A stretch of 8,523 nt of DNA from an uncultured Mycoplasmatota bacterium (GCA_900547995.1 URIY01000055.1:1-8523), one strand, 5' to 3'. Shown: positions 1 through 6,978, counted from the first letter of the stretch. Notes: generated by a model not told the origin, from the sequence alone. Numbers and translations: made by a program.

Positions 1-667
1 AGTTTTCACTGCCATATGTTCCATTATATACTTTAACTCTTATTTTATGATTTTTATTTTTTAGTTTATCAAATGTATATTCATAATTTGTATTTTGAGA
101 ATCTATAGTTTCTTTTAATTCACCATCTATATAGAATTGGTATCTACTTACTCCACTCTTTCCTGCTAATACACCAACAGATACCTTAATACTTTTGGTT
201 GTTGATGTTACATTTATACTATCTATTTTTATTTTTTCATTATCTATTATGATTCCTTCACAATTCCCATTATATATTTTTACCTCTTCTATAGTAGAAT
301 ATTTGGTTGCACAATACGTCCCATTTGATAATAAAAATTCAACATTTCCATTATCATATATTTTAACATAACCATTTCCCATTGCTTCTTCCACACCCAA
401 ATTGTTGTTTATAACAAAAGCATCGTTACTATAACACTTTTTGTTATCACAATCAAATTTAACCTCATTTATAGAAGAAAAAATTGCTGAGTTCTGTATA
501 TAATAGTTATTACTAATTTTTCTAACACCCTCTGCACTTCTCAAAAATGTTCCTTTTTGAGATTTTTCTATAAGGCTAGTTACTACTGGTACCGTAACTA
601 ATGATACTACTGCTATTACAACTATTATCGCTAGTAATTCTATCAATGTAAAACCTTTACGCTTCAT
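1..667 (-). CDS. Type IV pilin-like prepilin with extended C-terminal domain (partial, 3' end outside window)
   Basis: My own translation of the minus strand gives 222 codons from the ATG at 667 to the window edge with no stop, so the C-terminus is missing. The start MKRKGFTLIELLAIIVVIAV is a class III prepilin leader: Gly5/Phe6 is the prepilin-peptidase cleavage site, Glu10 is the conserved +5 glutamate, and residues 6-30 form the hydrophobic helix that anchors the protein in the membrane and packs in the pilus core. Residues 31-55 continue as an amphipathic helix. The globular part has four cysteines (73, 78, 119, 136). From about residue 148 the sequence becomes beta-rich and resembles an Ig/fibronectin-III-like repeat (YQFYIDGELKETI around 176-188), unusual for a plain pilin. 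AAGGAG at 675-680, 7 nt upstream, fixes the start. It could be a major pilin, a minor tip pilin/adhesin or a type II secretion-like pseudopilin. The leader is certain, the role inferred. No pilus assembly genes are in view. Confidence 0.85.
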   Translation of the reverse strand, partial: MKRKGFTLIELLAIIVVIAVVSLVTVPVVTSLIEKSQKGTFLRSAEGVRKISNNYYIQNSAIFSSINEVKFDCDNKKCYSNDAFVINNNLGVEEAMGNGYVKIYDNGNVEFLLSNGTYCATKYSTIEEVKIYNGNCEGIIIDNEKIKIDSINVTSTTKSIKVSVGVLAGKSGVSRYQFYIDGELKETIDSQNTNYEYTFDKLKNKNHKIRVKVYNGTYGSEN

Positions 668-700
668 ACATTCACTCCTTCTACCTACAATCTTATCTAA

Positions 701-709
701 ATTATAGCA
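701..709 (-). promoter_or_regulatory. Extended -10 promoter of the prepilin gene
   Basis: On the minus strand TGC-TATAAT occupies 709-701, an extended -10 with a perfect hexamer. It lies about 33 nt upstream of the ATG at 667 and just upstream of the AAGGAG site at 675-680. The best -35 is only TTGTTT (731-726) at a long 19-nt spacing, which is typical of promoters that rely on the TGn extension. Confidence 0.6.
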
Positions 710-730
710 TATTTCTTATAAAAATAAACA

Positions 731-756
731 AAAAAAATGTTATTTCTAACATTTTT
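731..756 (-). terminator. Rho-independent terminator after the DUF5661-like gene
   Basis: On the minus strand a 10-bp stem (756-747 with 742-733) closed by a GAAA tetraloop is followed by a run of T residues to 731. The distal stem arm plus tail forms a T7 run. The stem begins inside the TAA stop codon (757-755) of the upstream gene, so the stop and the hairpin overlap. The stem is weak (one G-C pair), but its symmetry and U-tract are convincing. Confidence 0.75.
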
Positions 757-1030
757 AACTATACCTAATATTTCTTTTTCTATTTTTAAGTTTTTCTTCA
801 AAATTTGGTAATCCATATTCTTTATTATAATAATCATTAAATTCATTTAAATGAGCAAGGGCTATTTTAGTTGTCATAATTAAGTCATCATTGGTAACAT
901 TTGTTTTTTCATTTACTGTACCATGTTCTAGTTCTATATTTATTCCTGTAAGCAAATCTTCCTTAGAGAATTTCTCAAATGTTATTCCTAAATTGCTGGC
1001 TACTTTATCAACATCACTCATATTGAACAT
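755..1030 (-). CDS. Small DUF5661-like protein
   Basis: A protein of about 91 aa of unknown function. The centre, ELEHGTVNEKTNVTNDD followed by a helix reading KIALAHLNEFNDYY, matches my memory of the DUF5661 family, small soluble proteins of bacteria and phages with an ELEHG...NVTxDD...GKIALAHLxExPDYY signature. No catalytic activity is known to me. There is no signal peptide or membrane segment, and the C-terminus is basic (KLKNRKRN). Of three in-frame ATGs (1042, 1030, 1021) I chose 1030, because GGTGAT at 1040-1035 sits 4 nt upstream of it. The ATG at 1042 has no ribosome site, and the conserved part starts near 1021. The gene follows the 1071-1784 gene by 40 nt with no terminator between, so the two are probably co-transcribed. 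Family assignment is fairly sure, function unknown. Confidence 0.75.
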   Translation of the reverse strand: MFNMSDVDKVASNLGITFEKFSKEDLLTGINIELEHGTVNEKTNVTNDDLIMTTKIALAHLNEFNDYYNKEYGLPNFEEKLKNRKRNIRYS

Positions 1031-1070
1031 ACATATCACCATAGTAATTTATTCACATATTTTAATTTAG

Positions 1071-1784
1071 TTACTTTTTTCTTAATACATCAACAGGTAA
1101 TTGTTCAGATCCACTAATTAATGATAAATCATCTAAATCATAATTACTATATACACTATCCATATCTCCATTATTAAATAAATTATTTAGTAATTCATCA
1201 TCGGTACTTATAACTTTTTTAGTACATACATCATTGTTTTTTATTAATGTTCTATTTTTATATTTTTGTAAACCAACCATTAATTTCCTAAAATTTAAAT
1301 ATCTTTGTAACATATACTTAGTACTATATCTTATATCATTTCTATCAGATATATTTTGATAATTAGCTGAATCTAAATTACGATATGCAAATAAATTATC
1401 ATATAATTTTTTATCTATATAATCCATATTAAATAAATAGTTTATCTCATCAATTGTAAATACATTCATAAAGTCATTAAAAATATTTATAAAATCATTA
1501 TTTTTTTCATTTATATTACTGCCATTTGTATCATTTAAGATTGTTGATATATTATGTTTAAAATTATTTTTATACAATAGATTTAAATATTTAGTAACTT
1601 TATTGTAAGTATAAACAACATAAAGTTCAAAATTAGTTGATATATTAAAATATTTGCAAACGTCTTCTGAATCACTAAATGTTTCATAAATAAATCTATC
1701 AATTTCTACTAATGATTTTTTAGGTATTAAAACCGTTTGTGTTCCATCTATAATATTTTTAGCAATTAATGAATATCTAGCCAT
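1071..1784 (-). CDS. Hypothetical protein, unrecognised, 237 aa
   Basis: I do not recognise this family. The frame is open further upstream to 1835, but that would start inside the topA terminator and upstream of the likely promoter. The ATG at 1784 (MARYSLIAKNIIDGTQTVLI) has GGTAAGT/GGTTGTGG just upstream and is the sensible start. The N-terminal ~60 residues look like a mixed alpha/beta domain (YSLIAKN..., then a helix IDRFIYETF). The middle and C-terminus are mostly helical and rich in Asn, Asp, Tyr and Lys, with a helical stretch around 150-185 (YMLQRYLNFRKLMVGLQKYK). The C-terminal ~40 residues are acidic and probably disordered. There is no signal peptide, membrane helix or obvious metal motif. 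It is followed closely by the DUF5661-like gene in the same orientation. The compositional bias may partly reflect the AT-rich genome. Confidence 0.6.
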   Translation of the reverse strand: MARYSLIAKNIIDGTQTVLIPKKSLVEIDRFIYETFSDSEDVCKYFNISTNFELYVVYTYNKVTKYLNLLYKNNFKHNISTILNDTNGSNINEKNNDFINIFNDFMNVFTIDEINYLFNMDYIDKKLYDNLFAYRNLDSANYQNISDRNDIRYSTKYMLQRYLNFRKLMVGLQKYKNRTLIKNNDVCTKKVISTDDELLNNLFNNGDMDSVYSNYDLDDLSLISGSEQLPVDVLRKK

Positions 1785-1805
1785 ACTTACCACAACCTTT
1801 AATTT

Positions 1806-1835
1806 ATTATAAAGGTTAAATATTAAAAAAAGCAA
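1806..1835 (-). promoter_or_regulatory. Promoter of the 237-aa hypothetical gene, overlapping the topA terminator
   Basis: On the minus strand TTGCTT (1835-1830) and a perfect TATAAT (1811-1806) are separated by 18 nt. Transcription would begin near 1799, leaving about 15 nt of leader before the ATG at 1784. The -35 hexamer lies in the distal arm of the topA terminator hairpin. The -10 is convincing, the -35 moderate. Confidence 0.5.
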
Positions 1836-1851
1836 TACTTTTGTATTACTT
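1825..1851 (-). terminator. Rho-independent terminator of topA
   Basis: On the minus strand a 9-bp stem (1851-1843 with 1838-1830, one G-T pair) with an AAAA loop (1842-1839) is followed by T residues to 1825, giving a T7 run counted from the stem. The stem includes the topA stop codon TAA at 1848-1846, so translation ends inside the hairpin. Confidence 0.8.
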
Positions 1852-3888
1852 TTCTTCTAATTCTTCCGTATAATCACATTTACTACATTTTATTTTATCT
1901 TTTTTCTTTGTTAACATACTATTACATTCTGGGCAAAGTCTTCCTACTGGCTCATCCCAATATGCTTCCTTACATTTAGGATAATTGTTACATCCATAGA
2001 AAACTTTTCCTCTGTGACTCTTCTTTTCAACTATTTTACCATCACAAACAGGACAATCACATATTTCTTTTATCTCTTTTTCTTCCTGTTTTATATACTT
2101 ACATTCAGGGTAATTACTACAAGCCGTAAACTTACCATATTTACCCTTTCTAATTACAAGTGGACTATTACAATTTGGACATAATTCTCCTGTTTCTTCT
2201 GGGGCTTTCTTTTCCATTTTAGTAAAAGCATCTTTAACAGATGGTTCAAATTCTTTATAGAAATCTTCAAGCGTCTTATACCAAACAATATCACCGGTTG
2301 CAATTTTATCCAAATCGCTTTCCATTTTAGCAGTATATTTAACATTAATTAAATGACTAAAACATTCTTGTAATTTATCGGTTATTTCAATACCAATTTC
2401 CGTTGGAATAAATTTCTTATCAACAATCGTTACATAGCCTCTAGATTTTAATGTATCCATTGTTTTAGCATATGTACTAGGTCTACCTATTCCAAGTTCT
2501 TCCATTTCTTTAATAAGTTTAGCCTCAGTATATCTAGCAGGTGGTTTTGTAAAATGTTGTTCTTTATTTATTTCTTTAGAAACAAGAACATTTGATTTAT
2601 AATTTTCAAGTGGTGGAAGGGTATTTTCACTCAAATCCTCATAATCACTATATACCTTTAAATATCCGTCAAATACAAGTACTTGACCATTTACTTTAAA
2701 TTTATAATCATTATTATTTAAAACAACAGATGTATTTTCTACTTTTACATCAGACATTAAACTAGCAAGTGCCCTATAATAAATCATACGATATAATTTA
2801 TATTCATCAGATGTTAAATATGGTTTTACACTCAATGGATCACGGTCGATACTAGTTGGTCTAATAGCTTCATGTGCATCTTGAACATTTTCTGTTTTCT
2901 TTGATACCTTAACACTACCAACATATTCTTTTCCATATTTAGCTTCAATATATTTAAGTGCAGGTGCAACAAACTCATTTGAAAGTCTTACAGAATCAGT
3001 ACGCATATAAGTAATAAGACCTACTGTTTCATCAGATAACTCAATACCTTCATATAATTTTTGAGCAACACTCATTGTTTTTTTCGCATTCATACCAAGT
3101 TTATTTGATGCATCTTGTTGCATTGTACTTGTTATATATGGCATTTTTGATTTTCTCTTTTGAATTTTTTTATCAACGCTTTCAATTGAAAAACTATTTT
3201 GTAATTTATCTAAAATAGTATTAGCCTCTATTTCATTTTTTACTTCGATATTTTTATCTTTATATCCAAAAAGTTCTGCATCAAAATCATTAAATATAGC
3301 ACTTATTGTCCAATATTCTTCTGGATTAAATTTTTCTATTTCTCTTTCTTTATCAACAACAAGTTTTAAGGCAACACTTTGTACTCTACCAGCTGATGTA
3401 CCATCAGTTTTAGCTTGCATAAGTTTACTTAATCTAAAGCCAATAATTCTATCTAGTATTCTTCTTGTTTCTTGTGAATTTACTAAATCCATATCAATTT
3501 TTCTTGCATGTTTAAAAGCCTCTACAACAGCACTTTTCGTGATTTCATTAAAGACAACTCTCTCACAATTTTTATCATTTAATCCAAGGCAATCGTATAA
3601 ATGCCATGAAATAGCCTCTCCTTCACGGTCAGGGTCGGTTGCTAGATATACAAAATCAGCACCTTTAGCATCTTTTTTTAACTCATCTATTACTTTTTTC
3701 TTTCCTTTAATTGGCACATAATCTGGTTTAAAATGATTATCTACATCAACACCAAAACCAAATTTTCCCTTTGTTGATAAATCTCTAACATGTCCTTTAC
3801 TAGATACAACATGATAATCTTTACCAAGATATTTTTCGATAGGTTTTGTCTTACTAGGCGACTCAACAATTACTAAATTTTTAGCCAT
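1846..3888 (-). CDS. topA: DNA topoisomerase I (type IA), full length
   Basis: Type IA topoisomerase that relaxes negatively supercoiled DNA by Mg2+-dependent single-strand passage, in the cytoplasm. The 680-aa protein is complete. The TOPRIM domain is N-terminal, with Glu9 in VIVESPSKTKPIEKYL and the acidic triad Asp85, Asp87, Glu89 in ATDPDREGEAISWHL. SAGRVQSVALKLVVDKERE (165-183) is the conserved core motif. The catalytic tyrosine that forms the 5'-phosphotyrosyl link is Tyr294 in GLITYMRTDS. AHEAIRPT (338-345) and GIGRPSTYA (466-474) follow. The C-terminus has three four-cysteine zinc ribbons: C570/C573/C590/C596, C612/C615/C633/C639 and C652/C655/C668/C671. The ATG is fixed by AGGAAG at 3900-3895, 6 nt upstream. 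It has its own consensus promoter and terminator. The usual dprA neighbour is absent. I see no defects. Confidence 0.98.
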   Translation of the reverse strand: MAKNLVIVESPSKTKPIEKYLGKDYHVVSSKGHVRDLSTKGKFGFGVDVDNHFKPDYVPIKGKKKVIDELKKDAKGADFVYLATDPDREGEAISWHLYDCLGLNDKNCERVVFNEITKSAVVEAFKHARKIDMDLVNSQETRRILDRIIGFRLSKLMQAKTDGTSAGRVQSVALKLVVDKEREIEKFNPEEYWTISAIFNDFDAELFGYKDKNIEVKNEIEANTILDKLQNSFSIESVDKKIQKRKSKMPYITSTMQQDASNKLGMNAKKTMSVAQKLYEGIELSDETVGLITYMRTDSVRLSNEFVAPALKYIEAKYGKEYVGSVKVSKKTENVQDAHEAIRPTSIDRDPLSVKPYLTSDEYKLYRMIYYRALASLMSDVKVENTSVVLNNNDYKFKVNGQVLVFDGYLKVYSDYEDLSENTLPPLENYKSNVLVSKEINKEQHFTKPPARYTEAKLIKEMEELGIGRPSTYAKTMDTLKSRGYVTIVDKKFIPTEIGIEITDKLQECFSHLINVKYTAKMESDLDKIATGDIVWYKTLEDFYKEFEPSVKDAFTKMEKKAPEETGELCPNCNSPLVIRKGKYGKFTACSNYPECKYIKQEEKEIKEICDCPVCDGKIVEKKSHRGKVFYGCNNYPKCKEAYWDEPVGRLCPECNSMLTKKKDKIKCSKCDYTEELEEK

Positions 3889-3914
3889 AATCCACTTCCT
3901 TTTTGCTCCTCTAT

Positions 3915-3943
3915 TTTATACACTAATTTATATCTCTTGTCAA
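3915..3943 (-). promoter_or_regulatory. Consensus sigma-A promoter of topA
   Basis: On the minus strand a perfect TTGACA (3943-3938), a 17-nt spacer and TATAAA (3920-3915) give a near-ideal vegetative promoter. The start point would be near 3908, with a ~20-nt leader carrying GGAGC and AGGAAG ahead of the ATG at 3888. It is the strongest promoter seen in the window. I see no terminator between it and the upstream activase operon (stop at 3985), so some topA transcript may also come by read-through. Confidence 0.8.
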
Positions 3944-3984
3944 GATTCTATTTATATTATACTCTATATCTTTTAAAAATCCTT

Positions 3985-4923
3985 TTAATTATATTTATGA
4001 CATTTACTACCCCAAGCATCAACTAATTTATTATCTTTAAATATGCGTAAGACTTCGCAATTATTAGAACAATCCATACATTCAAATCCACGTGTTTCAA
4101 AATCAACATCAGCAATACTTAAATCATATACCTTATTTGTTTTGCATCTTCTAGATAATATAGCAATTCCTATAGCACCCATTAAATGGCTATTAGGATC
4201 AACAATAATATCTTGACCAAGTATTTCTTTAAAATACTTTAAAACACCAACATTTTTACTAACCCCACCTTGAAAAACAATTGGGCCAACAATTTTTTTA
4301 CCTTTACCAACATTATTTAAATAATTTATAACAATACTTTTACATAATCCAGCAATAATATCTTCTTTAGAATGTCCTACTTGTGCTTTATGAATTAAAT
4401 CAGATTCCGCAAAAACAGTACAACGAGCAGCAATTTTAACTGGGGATGTAGAAGTTAAAGCGATTTTCCCAAAATCTTCAATTTTAGTTCCTAAGCGTCT
4501 TGCCTGACTTGACAAAAAAGAACCTGTACCAGCGGCACATAATGTATTCATTGCATAGTCAACAATTATTCCATCTTTAATTAATATTATTTTTGAATCT
4601 TGACCACCTATTTCTAAAATAGTTCTCGTATCTGGATAAAAAGCCAGTGTCCCAATCGCATGAGCCGTAATTTCATTTTTAACAACATTCGCATCCATCA
4701 TAAGACCAATTAATTTTCTTGCACTTCCTGTTGTACCTATTCCTTTAATAACAATATTTGATGGTAATTTACTCTTGATTTCTTTAACTAATTTTTTTAC
4801 AGCATTAATGGGATTACCTTCTGTCCATATATATAAAGATGTAACTATATTATTATCATTATCTATAACAACACCCTTAGTAGATATTGACCCAATATCA
4901 ATCCCTAGGTAGCATTCCTTCAT
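3985..4923 (-). CDS. BadF/BadG/BcrA/BcrD-type ATPase, 2-hydroxyacyl-CoA dehydratase activator (HgdC-like)
   Basis: ASKHA-fold ATPase of the HgdC/COG1924 family. Known members are homodimers with one [4Fe-4S] cluster between the subunits that use ATP hydrolysis to inject a low-potential electron into a partner Fe-S protein. The 312-aa protein has phosphate-1 motif GIDIGSISTKG (7-17), GIGTTGSARKL (61-71), EIGGQDSK (104-111), the cluster-ligand loops TLCAAGTGSF (Cys129) and ARCTVFAES (Cys168), and the adenosine motif FQGGVSKN (217-224). These two cysteines correspond to the cluster ligands of the characterised activator. The C-terminus adds a CxxCxxxC cluster (282, 285, 289) and Cys308, absent from minimal activators. 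GTG at 4929 is possible, but the ATG at 4923 is better placed after GAGG (about 7 nt). It overlaps the upstream gene by 26 nt and is last in a three-gene operon, so it should activate the HgdB-like partner encoded there. Family certain, substrate unknown. Confidence 0.92.
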   Translation of the reverse strand: MKECYLGIDIGSISTKGVVIDNDNNIVTSLYIWTEGNPINAVKKLVKEIKSKLPSNIVIKGIGTTGSARKLIGLMMDANVVKNEITAHAIGTLAFYPDTRTILEIGGQDSKIILIKDGIIVDYAMNTLCAAGTGSFLSSQARRLGTKIEDFGKIALTSTSPVKIAARCTVFAESDLIHKAQVGHSKEDIIAGLCKSIVINYLNNVGKGKKIVGPIVFQGGVSKNVGVLKYFKEILGQDIIVDPNSHLMGAIGIAILSRRCKTNKVYDLSIADVDFETRGFECMDCSNNCEVLRIFKDNKLVDAWGSKCHKYN

Positions 4924-6016
4924 GCTCACGCCTCATTTCTATCATATCGTAAAAAGCCTCTATTCTTGTTTTAATACCAACTTCACTAGTATTAGAATCA
5001 AAACTAAAGAAAATAACTGGTACATTATAATCATTACATATTTTATTAATAACCGGCATTGCACCTATTTCTGGTGTACAAAATGACGATTTAATATGAA
5101 TAATACCATCATAACCATTTTCACATAGATATTTTGTTCTACCTATATTATCAGCTGCATCAGACCCCATTTTATATTTAACATAACTACTAGCATATTT
5201 AATATATTTTTTACTTTTCTTCTTTTTCTCAAAAAGTAAATAATGAACATTAGTAAATCTTTTTATTTCAATATTATAACTTGCTAGTAACTTTTCTAAA
5301 TAATAATTTGCAAATGGTTCCATTATAGTATAAAGTTCACCTATAATACCAATTTTTAAACAATTATTAGGTTTATTAATAGGTATTTTTTTAAACTCTT
5401 TTTCATACTTTTTATACACTTTTCTAAGTCCAAGATAACTTTTAACTTTACTAAAACTTTTTAACATTTTATTATGTAACTTATTAAAACTACCACTTTC
5501 TACTTCAAAACCAATATTTTCTCTTATATAATCATCTATTTTATCCATATATTTAACCATTTTAATTGTTATAAAAGTATAATATATAGCCTTTATTTTA
5601 TTAAATTTAGGATTTATTTTTTTTAAGCATCTAACGATTCTTTTTATATCGGTTTTTCCTTCACTTACTAAATTAATAAATTCAAAATCATAATCTAAAT
5701 CTTTTAATATCTGTTCTTGCAGTTCACTATAGTAGCCATACCTACAACCCCCGCCTGCTTGAATTAAAATATTAGCACCCTTATTTAAACACTCAATAAA
5801 TGTACCTAGAGTATACTTAAATGGCATACAAACAAAATCAGGGCTATATTTACTACCAAGTTCAATTGTTTTACTTGTAATTAATGGACTTGACATTATT
5901 TCACAATTTAATATTTTAGAAAATAAATATTTAACAGGAATATGATAATCTCCCATATGGGGAAACGCTACTATTTTTTTAGTTTTTTTGTCTTCTTTGT
6001 TCAAGAATATCAACAA
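4898..6016 (-). CDS. HgdB-like 2-hydroxyacyl-CoA dehydratase-related protein (COG3581-like)
   Basis: Likely the Fe-S partner subunit of the activase. Counting from TTG 6016 (372 aa), AFPHMGDYHIPVKYLF (17-32) is the conserved opening, CMPFKYTLG (63-71) and QAGGGCRYGYY (86-96) hold Cys63 and Cys91, and Cys313 lies in SSFCTPEIGAMPV. The end, SFDSNTSEVGIKTRIEAF, is the HgdB-like closing motif shared with the 303-aa neighbour. Cys63, Cys91 and Cys313 are the best cluster-ligand candidates. The ~120-residue Lys-rich helical middle is poorly recognisable. The start is uncertain: there is no ATG before the conserved FPHMG motif, and TTG codons at 6016, 6013 and 6004 are the only conventional options, all with weak ribosome sites. 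It overlaps the end of the upstream gene by 38 nt (26 if TTG 6004) and ends in TGA inside the next gene. True dehydratase chemistry is not shown, since the classical partner subunit and CoA transferase are absent. Confidence 0.8.
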   Translation of the reverse strand: MLIFLNKEDKKTKKIVAFPHMGDYHIPVKYLFSKILNCEIMSSPLITSKTIELGSKYSPDFVCMPFKYTLGTFIECLNKGANILIQAGGGCRYGYYSELQEQILKDLDYDFEFINLVSEGKTDIKRIVRCLKKINPKFNKIKAIYYTFITIKMVKYMDKIDDYIRENIGFEVESGSFNKLHNKMLKSFSKVKSYLGLRKVYKKYEKEFKKIPINKPNNCLKIGIIGELYTIMEPFANYYLEKLLASYNIEIKRFTNVHYLLFEKKKKSKKYIKYASSYVKYKMGSDAADNIGRTKYLCENGYDGIIHIKSSFCTPEIGAMPVINKICNDYNVPVIFFSFDSNTSEVGIKTRIEAFYDMIEMRREHEGMLPRD

Positions 6017-6890
6017 AACTTTCTATTCGTGTTTTTATTCCTGTTAAAGAATAAGATTCATCCATAATTAAATTTAAATAAGGTTTATTTATCTTTCGCA
6101 TGACAAGTTCATTTACAAGACTATCTAGTCCACAAGGAAACGCTGATAAAAAAATAATACCATCTATTTTATCTTGAACTAGTTTTATTGAGCCAATATT
6201 ATCTTTAGAATATTTAAAATATATTGTATCTGATAATTTATACGCCAGTTTATTTGTTTCTTTATCATCAAACATATCTGAATAAATAATAGTTACCCCC
6301 ATTTCTTCTAAATAATCGGTAATTTGTTTTCCAATATATGTATCATAAGTATTGTACGAATGTGATACTAATAATACCTTTAAACCGTCATTTTCTAAAG
6401 CCTTAATATTCTTTTTAATTTTATTTTGTTTTATTTTATAAGTATCTAAAATAGCCTTATTATATGCTTTAATAACATCATATCTAGATTTATTTAATAA
6501 TTTTCCTATTCTTAAAAAACCATCAAGTTCATTATTATTACCTTCTAAATTAATATTATAATCTAGTATTTTAGTTTCAAATAAATTATTAATAATATCA
6601 AAAGATGCAAGGAAATTAGTACATGTTTGGTTAGACTTTCCATAATTATCTATTCTAGGAACTAATATATAATCACACTTATCTTTAAGGTAATCTATAT
6701 GTCCAAGATATATTTTAAAAGAAAGACACATTTCATCATTGGCACGACTCATTCCTTTACTAATAATTTCCTTATTAGTGGGTGGACTTTCTATATAATC
6801 AATATTAAGTTCTTTAAAAAATATTTTCCACAAATCACTAAAATAATAATATGTAAAAGCACGTGGTAAACCTATTTTAACCTTGTCCAT
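5979..6890 (-). CDS. DUF2229-type CoA-activase-related protein (COG3580-like)
   Basis: A 303-aa protein of the DUF2229/COG3580 type, which occurs with or fused to BadF-type activators and HgdB-like proteins. IGLPRAFTYYYFSDLWK (6-22) and SPPTNKEIISKGMSRANDEM (35-54) followed by Cys55 match the DUF2229 start, and LVPRID (76-81) with Cys90 the middle. The second half has a Rossmann-like strand-helix start (VLLVSHSYNTYD, 172-183), FPCGLDS (Cys253) and the terminal TGIKTRIESFVDIL motif, which also closes the 372-aa neighbour. Cys55, Cys90 and Cys253 are candidate Fe-S ligands. AGGTGAT ends 4 nt before the ATG at 6890 and fixes the start. It is the first gene of the operon. The stop (TAA at 5981-5979) lies between two A7 runs and within the reading frame of the next gene. 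Its role is unproven; a scaffold or electron-accepting subunit is an inference. Confidence 0.85.
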   Translation of the reverse strand: MDKVKIGLPRAFTYYYFSDLWKIFFKELNIDYIESPPTNKEIISKGMSRANDEMCLSFKIYLGHIDYLKDKCDYILVPRIDNYGKSNQTCTNFLASFDIINNLFETKILDYNINLEGNNNELDGFLRIGKLLNKSRYDVIKAYNKAILDTYKIKQNKIKKNIKALENDGLKVLLVSHSYNTYDTYIGKQITDYLEEMGVTIIYSDMFDDKETNKLAYKLSDTIYFKYSKDNIGSIKLVQDKIDGIIFLSAFPCGLDSLVNELVMRKINKPYLNLIMDESYSLTGIKTRIESFVDILEQRRQKN

Positions 6891-6978
6891 AAAATCACCT
6901 ATTTCAATCTTATTAACAAAAAATTTTTTTATGAATATTTTTATAAATAATTATCAAAATATTAAGGGTGATAAAGAT
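6891..6978. other. Divergent intergenic region between the activase operon and the Cys-rich gene
   Basis: These 88 bp must hold the promoters of both divergent units, apart from the two ribosome sites at its edges. It contains an A6T7 tract (6918-6930) and a near-palindromic TTTTATAAAT core at 6939-6948 that gives a TATAAA on each strand (6942-6947 plus, 6945-6940 minus). Neither hexamer has a good -35 at the normal distance. TTGATA (6957-6952, minus) is a possible -35 for the operon but lacks a good -10. I cannot assign start points. Confidence 0.35.

Noticed and set aside
1785..1835. Longer 254-aa form of the hypothetical gene.
   Set aside because: Its start would lie inside the topA terminator and upstream of the likely transcription start; ATG 1784 is better.
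2154..2345. 63-codon minus-strand open frame.
   Set aside because: It lies wholly inside topA in another frame and has low-complexity Lys/Leu content; a shadow of the real gene.
3539..3721. 60-codon plus-strand open frame.
   Set aside because: Antisense to the TOPRIM-coding part of topA, with no ribosome site and no recognisable product.
4898..4900. TGA as tryptophan (mycoplasma code 4).
   Set aside because: Here TGA ends the 372-aa gene at the expected point in an overlap with the next gene, and Trp codons checked in topA are TGG.
5979..5990. Classic -1 programmed frameshift at A-AAA-AAC before the TAA.
   Set aside because: The heptamer is in the right phase, but a -1 slip leads to TAG two codons later, not into the 372-aa frame. 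Only a +1 shift or loss of one A joins the genes.
6919..6957. Specific promoters for the divergent genes in the 88-bp gap.
   Set aside because: TATAAA boxes occur on both strands, but none has a credible -35 at 16-18 nt; in such AT-rich DNA these matches are expected by chance.
6883..6978. N-terminal extension of the Cys-rich protein to an 84-aa reading frame.
   Set aside because: It overlaps the start of the divergent gene and the likely promoter region and has no ribosome site, while the ATG at 6979 has AAGGGTGAT at ideal distance.
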